This document shows positions 6,547-13,195 of a DNA stretch of 13,195 nt, piece by piece (position 1 is the stretch's first letter; the number at the start of each line of letters is the position of its first letter). Origin of the DNA: an uncultured Bacilli bacterium (GTDB lineage: Bacteria > Bacillota_I > Bacilli_A > RF39 > UBA660); assembly GCA_947591175.1 (NCBI GenBank), contig CANQDB010000029.1:1-13195 (forward strand), read 5' to 3'. A model generated the notes under the pieces. The model was not told the DNA's origin, searched no databases, and worked only from the letters and a program-made list of their open reading frames with translations. The translations under genes and the position numbers were made by a program.

Positions 6547-8693
6547 TCTTTCACCTGCTCGCATACACTTTTATAATTTAGAACTGTAAGCCATAAACTA
6601 TTATCACTTGTACCATCATTATACTCTGGTCTTATTTCTATTTTATCGTACTTAACATCTTTTAAACTTATATCTATTTTACTTACTTTGCCATCTCTAG
6701 TTACTGGAGTTTCAGTTAATTTTGTAGCTTTGTCACCAACATACCCATAAAGTGATACTTTAAAATCAAAATAGTAATTATTATTCGTGGTGTTAGCAAT
6801 ACTTACAAACATAGAGATATGTTCGTCGCTACATTGTTCATCATCGATAAAATATGACCCATTAAATGTCCATCTTTCATTTTGAGCATCTTTTTTCAAG
6901 GCAATTTCAAAAACATAGACAAAAAATCTTTTATCATTTGCCATGTCGGAAGTTATTACATCTTTTATAGCAACGATTTCATAACCGTAGTCATTTAAAT
7001 TTTTTATTACCAAATCATAATCTAAGGAATCTACAGCTGTATAAATTTTATCATACTGCGATAGACGATTCTGAATCATTTCAATAGTATAATCGTTTCT
7101 TAATTCTGAAGTAGAACCAATATAAGATAACTCATTTAAATTTATCATTGGGATTTGATTATTTAAAGATTGTAATAAACCTGCATTATTGTAAGCAACA
7201 GCCCAGACACTATTTTCTTCTAATGCGACAGGGTTGTTTCCCGAAGAAAAAATCTTTTTAATATTATAAGTATAATCATATGGACTATTATAATAGTTAT
7301 TAAATATCCAATCCTTTTCTAAAAACATAAAGTTACTCATCGAATAAGCAAAATTGTATATAAGGAAAGGTACTAATGCTGCTAAAAGGAAATATTTTTT
7401 CTTTCGATATACATCATAGAATAGGATAAAAGTAGTGATACTTCCTAATACTAAAACCACTAGTCCGTAGCGTGAATATCCCAAAATAAATTTTGACCAT
7501 ACTAAGTAAAATAAAACTACCGCAATAAAGAAACTTAATTTATTTTTGGGAAGATGATAGTTTTTGTCTTTTAACCTACGAATAAAATAATAAATGATAT
7601 AGCAGATAGCCACGACGTACCCGTAGGCCCATATTGGTTCAATAATAGCTTGATCAACACAGCGTCCTGGATCTAAAACAGCTAATATAGGCCAGATTAA
7701 CAATTCTTTATTTCCATGAGGTCCAAATCTTGTATCTAACCAATTGGCATTGGCAAAATATTCGGAATGAAAAATCGTATTGTAAAAAGGGAAAACTGGA
7801 TTCCCTGTTGCGAGATAAGTATAAACCATATATAAAATGAATGGTGCTAGGAAACATAAAATAGTTATTAAGACATTTTTAAAAGTTAAACACTTAAATA
7901 AATTTTTATGCTTTATTACATATATTACAAATATTAGTATTACCAGAAAAGCATTTGATATTTTAACGGCAAAAGAAAGACCAAATAGTAATCCCAAGTA
8001 GCCAAAAAGCCAATTGTTTTTTTCCTCTTTTGACTGAAGTTGATCACTAAACAAGGCTATTTCAACTGCTTCTAGTAACAACGGAATTGTTATGAGATCG
8101 ATATAATAACTATCGGCAATATCTAAAAGTGACAAACCAAAAACCGTACACGCTGTGAAGAAAACAATTAAAAGAGGATTATTTTTCTTTTCGATAAATC
8201 TTTTAAAAATACGTTTAACTTGATAGTACATGACGATAAGCAAAAAATAGTTAAGTATGGTACCTAAACGATAACCAAGAAAATAACGAAATAGGTAAAA
8301 TAAGCGATCAGCAAAAGCATAAGTAAAAGTATTTAAATTTTTACCAGCAAACAAATCAAAATACAGTTTGTCACCGAAAGGATGTTCCTGCAAATACAAG
8401 TGATAATTATATGTATCGAATGACCTATCTGCATATGGAATTGTAATTGCCATCAGTACCAACAATAATACGAAGAAGAAGATATCTGTTTTTTCTATAT
8501 CTTTTGTTAGTTCAATTTTCTTCTTTTTGATAAGAAAATAATTTACTCCTATTAAAGCCAGCCCAGATACGGCAATGGTAACTAAATAATTAGTATTTAT
8601 AAAATATGTTAGGTAATCATTCAAGAGAACCAATAAAGCTATATTCAAAAATGCATAGAAGAATATATCTATTTTTAAGTTTCCTTTTTTCAT
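6543..8693 (-). CDS. Large polytopic membrane protein, GT-C-like with outer C-terminal domain
   Basis: This 716-residue protein has about a dozen membrane helices over residues 8-450, followed by about 260 residues predicted to lie outside. GT-C-like features are an early outer loop with D89 and D93-T-Y-N-Y-H98, F-A-D129-R, a second loop with TGNPVFPFYN at 297-305 and beyond, and S-R-Y-G at 407-410 near a late helix. I recognise the GNPxFPFYN pattern from bacterial membrane glycosyltransferases but cannot name a Pfam family. The outer part has a mixed alpha/beta stretch (about 455-600) and a terminal beta-rich piece (about 605-711) with two cysteines, C621 and C711, that could bond. The start is ATG 8693 behind AAAAGGAGTGA. 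It follows the tandem GT2 gene by 16 bp and overlaps the next gene by 4 bp. Its likely role is sugar transfer from a lipid donor to the exported glycan; the sugar is unknown. Confidence 0.72.
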   Translation of the reverse strand: MKKGNLKIDIFFYAFLNIALLVLLNDYLTYFINTNYLVTIAVSGLALIGVNYFLIKKKKIELTKDIEKTDIFFFVLLLVLMAITIPYADRSFDTYNYHLYLQEHPFGDKLYFDLFAGKNLNTFTYAFADRLFYLFRYFLGYRLGTILNYFLLIVMYYQVKRIFKRFIEKKNNPLLIVFFTACTVFGLSLLDIADSYYIDLITIPLLLEAVEIALFSDQLQSKEEKNNWLFGYLGLLFGLSFAVKISNAFLVILIFVIYVIKHKNLFKCLTFKNVLITILCFLAPFILYMVYTYLATGNPVFPFYNTIFHSEYFANANWLDTRFGPHGNKELLIWPILAVLDPGRCVDQAIIEPIWAYGYVVAICYIIYYFIRRLKDKNYHLPKNKLSFFIAVVLFYLVWSKFILGYSRYGLVVLVLGSITTFILFYDVYRKKKYFLLAALVPFLIYNFAYSMSNFMFLEKDWIFNNYYNSPYDYTYNIKKIFSSGNNPVALEENSVWAVAYNNAGLLQSLNNQIPMINLNELSYIGSTSELRNDYTIEMIQNRLSQYDKIYTAVDSLDYDLVIKNLNDYGYEIVAIKDVITSDMANDKRFFVYVFEIALKKDAQNERWTFNGSYFIDDEQCSDEHISMFVSIANTTNNNYYFDFKVSLYGYVGDKATKLTETPVTRDGKVSKIDISLKDVKYDKIEIRPEYNDGTSDNSLWLTVLNYKSVCEQVKE
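6551..6556 (-). promoter_or_regulatory. Ribosome binding site deciding start 6546
   Basis: AGGTGA lies four bases before ATG 6546, within the last codons of the upstream gene. With the ATGA stop/start overlap this points to translational coupling and argues against the in-frame ATG at 6564. Confidence 0.75.
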
Positions 8694-8709
8694 TAGATGT
8701 CACTCCTTT

Positions 8710-10629
8710 TCATTTTAAATTCCAAACATCTTCTAAGAATTCATATCTTTTTTTAATTTGTTGCTTTTGATTTTTTGTCAAATTGAACATCTTTCCCACT
8801 TCTTCATGAACCATTTTTATTTCGGCAAAATGCGCAACTTTTTTAGTGGTACTTGTAACGTTGTTACCATGGACACGATAATAGTTATACGTTTTGTTAC
8901 TATAAGCAATTTTGCCTTTCTTCATTACATTCAAGTAGAAAAGCCAATCTCCTGCTTGTTTAAATGTCGAAGATTTTAAGAACTCCTCACTATAATCATC
9001 TCTTTTAAAAATAACCGATGAAACATTAGCAATCGTACAATTTAAGTAAGCATGATTCTTAATTTCGATCATTCCATCTATGACAAAGGATTTGTCCCAA
9101 TGTCCTGTTTTTAAAATATCTATTTCAGGTTTAATCGATCTAAGAAATATTTTACCTAGGCGATCGATAAAAGCCGTATCACAGTATGATATTACAATAT
9201 CTTTTTCCTTTTTCATAGGCTTAAGTACTGTCGTTAGAAATCTATTGGAACAATAATCATCTGCTTCGGCAATCCACACGTAATCCTTGGTAGCCTCTTT
9301 AAAACCTTTTTCCCATTGTTTAAAAGCTGAACCACTATTAGTTTCATTGTATATTTTTTTGATATCAATGTAGGGAGCTAACTTTTCAACGATATCATCG
9401 ATTACTTCCCTACTATTATCTTTAGAACAATCATCTAAAATTATAATTTCTGAAACTTTTTCTTTTTGGTAGAGAATACTATAAAGACGTTGATATAAAA
9501 ATTGTTCATAGTTATAGTTTGGAATAACAACCGATACTTCTACAGATGATTTCTTTTTAGATTGTTTAATGGCTTCGTTGATTAAGTCCGTTATCGTGAT
9601 ATCTTCCTTAATCAAATATTTAATAAAATGTTTTAGATAAAATAAGTAGAAAGATATTAAGAAACTTGCAAGTAATGAATGACCTGTATCATTTAGTTTG
9701 ACATAGGTACGATAATATATTTGATGTTTCTTGCCCTGATTAGCTATAAAATCATGGTAATAACTATTTTGTCTAATTTTATACTTTTTACTTTTTTTAG
9801 ATAGTTCTTTTAAGAACGCTTTGCGTTTTGTAAAGTTAGGTTCTTTTGGTGGAATATATAAATAAAACATGATTAGTTGTTGATAAATAATAATATCCCA
9901 ATATTTTTTAAAATTAGAAACATTTTTAATTCTTTTTTCAAGTACGTCTAAAGCTTTAAATAAATCAAAACGCACAAAAGAAAGAGTATTGTTTTGTACT
10001 GATTTTTTACGTTGTAAATAGTTATAATAAGTATTTTCTGTATAAGCAATCTTTTTAGCATGAACTAAAACCGCAAGGACAGTCGCAATATCTTCGTTCA
10101 TAATTTCTTCGGGAAAAGGGTACTTTAAAAGTAAATCTTTTTTGAAAAGTTTATTGCAAGGTGAAGCAGCATGCCCAGTATTCAAAAAGTTTTCTTTTAG
10201 TTCTTTGCCAGTGCATTCTACTACCCTAACATTCTGTTCTTGGTCAAAAGTATCATCATATTTAATATAGATATCACAGACTGCTACATCGGCGTTTTTG
10301 GTATTCATGGTTTTCCTTAACTCAGCGTAAAAATTTAATTCTAGATAGTCATCAGAATCGACAAACGAAATAAGATCATACTTAGCTTCTTTTAAAGCCC
10401 TATTACGATTGTAACCTGCGCCTTTATTTTCTTTATTTGTAAGTAACTTAATGTTAGTATTGTTTTTTTGATAGCTCTCTATAATTCGGACTGTATCATC
10501 ACTAGAACAATCATCTACTAAGATTATTTCATAATCTTTTAAATTTTGATTTAGAATCGAATCTAAGCATTTTTCGATGTATGCCGCTGTATTATAGCAA
10601 GGAATTATAATGGATATCCCCTGTTTCAT
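8710..10629 (-). CDS. Tandem two-domain GT2 glycosyltransferase
   Basis: This 639-residue protein has two GT-A/GT2 domains in one chain. Domain 1 (about 3-225) shows SIIIPCYN near 6-13, VDDCSSDD at 38-45, a DSDD metal motif at 91-94 and NEDIA at 178-182. The middle (about 226-360) is basic and largely helical, with a hydrophobic stretch near 318-338 that may lie on the membrane. Domain 2 (about 364-600) repeats the pattern: VSVVIPNYN, LDDCSKDNS at 398-406, EADD at 455-458 as the metal motif, GDW at 560-562 and RVHGNNVT at 585-592. It could add two successive sugars or act as a polymerase, as other two-domain GT2 proteins do; which is not shown. The start is uncertain among GTG 10638 and three consecutive ATG codons (10635, 10632, 10629). 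ATG 10629 has the best spacing (8 nt) from AGGAG, and 10632 is also possible. Confidence 0.88.
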   Translation of the reverse strand: MKQGISIIIPCYNTAAYIEKCLDSILNQNLKDYEIILVDDCSSDDTVRIIESYQKNNTNIKLLTNKENKGAGYNRNRALKEAKYDLISFVDSDDYLELNFYAELRKTMNTKNADVAVCDIYIKYDDTFDQEQNVRVVECTGKELKENFLNTGHAASPCNKLFKKDLLLKYPFPEEIMNEDIATVLAVLVHAKKIAYTENTYYNYLQRKKSVQNNTLSFVRFDLFKALDVLEKRIKNVSNFKKYWDIIIYQQLIMFYLYIPPKEPNFTKRKAFLKELSKKSKKYKIRQNSYYHDFIANQGKKHQIYYRTYVKLNDTGHSLLASFLISFYLFYLKHFIKYLIKEDITITDLINEAIKQSKKKSSVEVSVVIPNYNYEQFLYQRLYSILYQKEKVSEIIILDDCSKDNSREVIDDIVEKLAPYIDIKKIYNETNSGSAFKQWEKGFKEATKDYVWIAEADDYCSNRFLTTVLKPMKKEKDIVISYCDTAFIDRLGKIFLRSIKPEIDILKTGHWDKSFVIDGMIEIKNHAYLNCTIANVSSVIFKRDDYSEEFLKSSTFKQAGDWLFYLNVMKKGKIAYSNKTYNYYRVHGNNVTSTTKKVAHFAEIKMVHEEVGKMFNLTKNQKQQIKKRYEFLEDVWNLK

Positions 10630-10637
10630 CATCATCA

Positions 10638-10642
10638 CTCCT
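10638..10642 (-). promoter_or_regulatory. Ribosome binding site overlapping the upstream stop; decides start 10629/10632
   Basis: AGGAG overlaps the TAG stop of the preceding gene (10641-10643). Spacings to the candidate starts are 8 nt (10629), 5 nt (10632) and 2 nt (10635); the GTG at 10638 overlaps the site itself and cannot use it. Confidence 0.75.
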
Positions 10643-11495
10643 ATATTTGTTTATCTTCTCTTATTACTCTTTCTAATTCTAATAACGACTGTAAACGTTT
10701 TTCTTCTTTAAAAATCTTTTTTTGGTAGTTATCTTTAATAGTTGTATTTAAAGAAGAACCTTCTTTATGAAATATTTCTAAAGATGGTTCATAGACAAAG
10801 GTCAAATTATCTTTTCGTTGGCGATAAGCGAGAAATTCTTCTTCATGATACAAAAATGTATTTCGATAAAAGATGTCTTTATATTTTTGGTAATACTTTT
10901 TTGAAAAAATAATAGCACATCCATGAAGAGCAACATTTGTTTCTCGTTTGTTGCCATTAGTTTGTAAATATGGTTTACGAAAAGTATATTTAATTTTGAA
11001 ATAAAACTTCAATAAATTTCGCAGTATGATATTTTTATATATACTAATCAATTTTTTACATTTCTTTATTTCATTTTCAACTTCGTCGGAAGTTTCATAA
11101 GCCTTAAATGGATTAACTGATTGACCATTGTTTGTAATTATCTTAGGACCTAAGGCATCAAACTTTGTCTCATCATAAATATGGTAAATTCGATCAACAA
11201 AATCTTTCTGTGTTATCAAAGTATCGTTATTTACTACTACTAAAAAATCCGGATGATATTTAGCGATAGCTACTTTACAACCATAATTATTCCCTTTGGC
11301 AAAGCCTATATTTTCGGGAAGTTGTATAAATTGATCACAAAGTTTACCAATAATATCAAAATCATCTTTTACACTCGAATTATTGTCGACGACAACAGAC
11401 GCTATTCTATGCTTCGTTTTAATCTTTTTTAGCGAGTTCAAGCATTCGATAGTATCCTTGGCATTATTGTAATTTAAAAGAATAAAAGTAATCAT
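10641..11495 (-). CDS. Glycosyltransferase family 2, WbbL/rhamnosyltransferase-like
   Basis: This 284-residue cytoplasmic GT2 enzyme probably extends the lipid-linked glycan before export. Motifs in order are LLNYNN at 6-11, VVDNNS at 35-40, ENIGFAKGNN at 61-70, NND at 89-91 in the DxD position, HGCAIIF at 191-197, HEEEFLAYR at 217-225 (acidic catalytic motif) and H243-K-E-G-S-S. These are typical of the WbbL/RgpB-like subgroup that often transfers rhamnose or related sugars, but the donor cannot be read from the sequence. Residues 130-185 form a basic insert with several aromatic residues. The ATG at 11495 has AGGAG eight bases upstream (and GAGAGG nearer), and the gene lies 19 bp after the permease. 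Similar to the GT2 at 650-1516 in layout, but not a close copy. Confidence 0.88.
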   Translation of the reverse strand: MITFILLNYNNAKDTIECLNSLKKIKTKHRIASVVVDNNSSVKDDFDIIGKLCDQFIQLPENIGFAKGNNYGCKVAIAKYHPDFLVVVNNDTLITQKDFVDRIYHIYDETKFDALGPKIITNNGQSVNPFKAYETSDEVENEIKKCKKLISIYKNIILRNLLKFYFKIKYTFRKPYLQTNGNKRETNVALHGCAIIFSKKYYQKYKDIFYRNTFLYHEEEFLAYRQRKDNLTFVYEPSLEIFHKEGSSLNTTIKDNYQKKIFKEEKRLQSLLELERVIREDKQI

Positions 11496-11514
11496 CTAAT
11501 CCTCTCCTATTCTT

Positions 11515-12288
11515 TTATACTTCTTCGGCAAAGCCTTTTTCTAATTTTCTAAAAATTAATAAACCTACAATCGGGAAAATAATAGCACAGGCTAGCATAT
11601 AAATAATACTAGAAAGTTCTGGAATTTGATGAAACATAAAAATAGCTCGATAAGCATTTACAGCATGTGTCATTGGATTCAAATTTATAATCCATTGAAA
11701 TGTTTTTGGAAATAAATCAGCAGAATAAATGATTGGTGTAGCATAAAAAAGCATACTGACAAAGAAATTGACTATATATTCCAAATCTTTAATGTAAATA
11801 TTGATAGCTCCCAAAGCAAGAATGAGACCTAGCGAAAATAAGAATTGTAAAACAGCAATAAAAGGAAGAAAGAGCAAATGCCAACTGACACCTAAACCTC
11901 CAAAGACACAAAAGAGCAAAATAATGACACAACTAATTAAAAAGTTAACTAAGGCACTGAGAGCCACCGAAATCGGTAATATTTCGCGTGGAAAATAAAC
12001 CTTTTTAATAATATCAGCATTAGTTCTTATCGTAATAATTCCTTGACTAATAACAGTGGTAAAGAAAACCCAGGGAATAACACCACAAATTAAGAATTGT
12101 AAAAAATTTGGTGTTTGAGCACGCATAATATAAGGGAATATTATTGCATAGACAGCTACCATCAAAAGAGGATTGATAAAAGACCAAAGTACCCCTAGAA
12201 ATGAGCCTTTATATTTTCCTCTTATTTCCTTTTTGACATTGCTTTTCAGTAATTCTCTATAATTATATAAATTCTTAAATATTTGCAT
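11515..12288 (-). CDS. ABC-2 type polysaccharide exporter, permease subunit (Wzm/TagG/RgpC-like)
   Basis: This 257-residue permease has six membrane segments (about 35-54, 62-84, 106-130, 138-160, 173-190 and 228-247), the usual size and layout for ABC-2 polysaccharide exporters. An amphipathic N-terminus carries the family-type RGKYKGSFLGVLW stretch at 23-35, followed by P40. The cytoplasmic loop I-K-K-V-Y-F-P-R-E near 94-102, which couples to the ATPase, and I-Y-I-K-D-L-E-Y near 164-171 are also family features. It would form a dimer with two copies of the ATPase encoded 13 bp upstream and move a lipid-linked glycan to the outer face. The start ATG 12288 follows a strong GGAGGT. Relatives export teichoic acid, rhamnan or O-antigen; the cargo here is not shown by the sequence. 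Confidence 0.93.
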   Translation of the reverse strand: MQIFKNLYNYRELLKSNVKKEIRGKYKGSFLGVLWSFINPLLMVAVYAIIFPYIMRAQTPNFLQFLICGVIPWVFFTTVISQGIITIRTNADIIKKVYFPREILPISVALSALVNFLISCVIILLFCVFGGLGVSWHLLFLPFIAVLQFLFSLGLILALGAINIYIKDLEYIVNFFVSMLFYATPIIYSADLFPKTFQWIINLNPMTHAVNAYRAIFMFHQIPELSSIIYMLACAIIFPIVGLLIFRKLEKGFAEEV

Positions 12289-12301
12289 GTTTTACCTCCG
12301 A

Positions 12302-13033
12302 TTACTTACAAGCCTGCAAGTAGGCATCGACAACTTTATTGGTTTCGCCATCCATTTCTACTCTGCCATTGTTTATCCAGATAGCCCGTGTACATAAGTT
12401 ACGAATTGACGACAAGCTATGACTGACTATAACGATGGTTTTATCACTTTCTTTGAGTTCTTCTAATTTAGCATAACATTTATCTTGAAAGTGTTGATCC
12501 CCTACTGCTAAGATTTCATCGATGAGTAAGATTTCCGCATCGACATTGATGGCAACTGAGAAAGCAAGACGCATGTACATACCCGACGAATAAGTCCGAA
12601 CAGGGTTATCAATATAAGGTCCAAGTTCAGAAAAAGCAATAATATCATCTACTCTTCTATCGATTTCTTTTCTAGTAAGACCAAAGATAGAAGCGTTAAA
12701 GTAAATATTTTCTCTTCCTGTAAAATCCGGATGGAACCCCGCCCCAAGTTCCAATAGTGACGTTAGTTTACCATATGTTGTAATCTTTCCTTTATTTGGA
12801 TAAATAATTTTGGTCATTAATTTTAAAAGAGTTGATTTGCCACTTCCATTAACACCAACCAAAGCAACTGTTTCTCCTTTTTTTATTTCTAAAGAAACAT
12901 CTTTTAAAACTGTCTTTATTTCTTTTTTACTATTTTTCCAAAAAATCAAACGTTCTTTCAAGGTATTTGGTTTATCAAAATAAAGTTTAAAATTCTTGGT
13001 AACGTGATTAACTTTAATTGCGACATCTTCCAT
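12302..13033 (-). CDS. ABC-type polysaccharide exporter, ATPase subunit (Wzt/TagH/RgpD-like)
   Basis: This 243-residue ATPase powers the permease encoded next. Visible are the Walker A GVNGSGKST at 60-68, the ELGAGFHPDFTGREN stretch at 95-109 typical of polysaccharide exporters, the signature YSSGM at 148-152, Walker B LLIDE ending at E173, the D-loop AVGD at 176-179, and the switch H205 in VSHS. The chain ends just after the nucleotide-binding domain. There is no C-terminal carbohydrate-binding extension as in Wzt of E. coli O8/O9 or the long tail of TagH, so recognition of a modified chain end through that domain is unlikely. The start is ATG 13033, with GGAG nine bases upstream; an in-frame TTG at 13039 is too close to that site. 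It is the first gene of unit 1, behind a strong promoter. Confidence 0.95.
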   Translation of the reverse strand: MEDVAIKVNHVTKNFKLYFDKPNTLKERLIFWKNSKKEIKTVLKDVSLEIKKGETVALVGVNGSGKSTLLKLMTKIIYPNKGKITTYGKLTSLLELGAGFHPDFTGRENIYFNASIFGLTRKEIDRRVDDIIAFSELGPYIDNPVRTYSSGMYMRLAFSVAINVDAEILLIDEILAVGDQHFQDKCYAKLEELKESDKTIVIVSHSLSSIRNLCTRAIWINNGRVEMDGETNKVVDAYLQACK

Positions 13034-13042
13034 GCCCAATCA

Positions 13043-13046
13043 CTCC
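13043..13046 (-). promoter_or_regulatory. Ribosome binding site of the first gene, deciding start 13033
   Basis: GGAG lies nine bases before ATG 13033 and only three before the in-frame TTG at 13039. The ATG is therefore preferred. The predicted transcript begins only a few bases upstream of this site. Confidence 0.7.
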
Positions 13047-13057
13047 ATTCTTTTGTA

Positions 13058-13086
13058 ATTATATCATAGATAAATATAGATTTGAA
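13058..13086 (-). promoter_or_regulatory. Extended -10 promoter for transcription unit 1
   Basis: On the minus strand TTCAAA (13081-13086, four of six matches to TTGACA) is followed after 17 bases by a perfect TATAAT (13058-13063), with TG one base before it. Transcription would start near 13051, leaving a leader of only about 18 nt before ATG 13033, just enough for the ribosome site. The same extended -10 design is used for unit 2. Confidence 0.75.
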
Positions 13087-13090
13087 CAAA

Positions 13091-13110
13091 ATGATTTAAA
13101 AATAAATCAT
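13091..13110. repeat. Perfect 8-bp-arm AT-rich palindrome upstream of the unit 1 promoter
   Basis: The arms ATGATTTA and TAAATCAT are perfectly complementary around a four-base A (or T) centre. It lies four bases upstream of the -35 box. It could be a binding site for a dimeric regulator, or a weak hairpin at the end of an upstream gene (only three T follow it on the minus strand). A chance occurrence in AT-rich DNA is also possible. Confidence 0.5.
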
Positions 13111-13195
13111 GCCCAAACCTCACGATTTGGTATTTCTCCTTCATAGGATATTTCTTCCTCCAGAGACCAATTTCCGCGTCGTCGCGACCGTACTT
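13111..13195. other. GC-richer patch at the right edge, identity unknown
   Basis: Bases about 13171-13190 are clearly richer in G and C than anything else in the window and include an 8-bp GTCGCGAC palindrome at 13181-13188. Two minus-strand frames stay open from the edge: one to a TGA at 13107-13109, the other to a TGA at 13064-13066. Either could be the end of an upstream gene, but I recognise neither peptide. No gene is called here. Confidence 0.4.

Noticed and set aside
8758..8979. Plus-strand open frame of 73 codons
   Set aside because: It is antisense to the second domain of the tandem GT2, with no ribosome site or family features.
11801..11998. Plus-strand open frame of 65 codons
   Set aside because: It is antisense within the permease gene. 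Its lysine- and proline-rich peptide mirrors hydrophobic codons on the other strand.
13064..13144. Minus-strand 26-residue frame with GGAGG upstream, before the unit 1 promoter
   Set aside because: The GGAGG is 11 bases from the ATG, the frame runs through the palindrome and -35 region, and the peptide is not recognised. It is more likely chance or the tail of an upstream frame.
1..13195. Mycoplasma-type code (TGA as Trp), suggested by the AT-rich DNA
   Set aside because: TGA ends the genes at 4873, 6543 and 8710 at the expected ends, with new genes starting at once, and Trp residues are encoded by TGG.
1..13195. CRISPR arrays, tRNA/rRNA genes and insertion sequences
   Set aside because: No regularly spaced repeats, tRNA-like cloverleaf, rRNA stretch or transposase frame was seen on either strand.

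Overview
The window reads as part of a cell-surface polysaccharide locus from a low-GC, Gram-positive-type bacterium (Firmicutes or a relative such as the Erysipelotrichia/RF39-like gut lineages; the exact taxon cannot be read from the sequence). The evidence is the very AT-rich DNA, strong AGGAGG-type ribosome binding sites, extended -10 promoters, and the mix of gene families. TGA ends three of the genes and tryptophan is TGG, so the standard bacterial code applies and Mycoplasma-type recoding is excluded. All genes lie on the minus strand, so transcription runs from high to low coordinates.

Right edge (13195 to 13034): a short GC-rich patch of unknown identity, an AT-rich 8-bp-arm palindrome, and a good extended -10 promoter with a very short leader. 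Transcription unit 1 (13033 to 4873) encodes an ABC-type polysaccharide exporter (ATPase then permease, Wzt/Wzm or TagH/TagG-like), a GT2 glycosyltransferase, a tandem two-domain GT2 glycosyltransferase, and two large polytopic membrane proteins with GT-C-like features. The genes are separated by 11-19 nt or overlap. A stem-loop with a T tract begins at the last stop codon and looks like a terminator.

Transcription unit 2 (promoter 4819-4847, genes 4755 to 650) encodes a third polytopic GT-C-like protein (DUF6020-like), a polyprenyl-phosphate-sugar synthase-like GT2 with two C-terminal membrane segments (GtrB/DPM1 type), its usual GtrA partner, and a WbbL-like GT2. A possible third unit starts at 562 with a membrane O-acyltransferase cut by the left window edge.

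Working model (inference): cytoplasmic GT2 enzymes build a lipid-linked glycan, the ABC transporter moves it outward, the GtrB/GtrA pair supplies a flipped lipid-monophosphate sugar, one or more of the three GT-C-like proteins attach side sugars on the outer face, and the acyltransferase adds acyl groups. The overall logic resembles the streptococcal rhamnan loci (RgpC/RgpD export with GacI/J/L-type decoration), but with three different GT-C-like proteins around one donor-making pair. No sugar-nucleotide biosynthesis, initiating phosphoglycosyltransferase or cell-wall ligase gene is visible here; they would have to lie outside. No rRNA, tRNA, insertion sequence or CRISPR array was seen.
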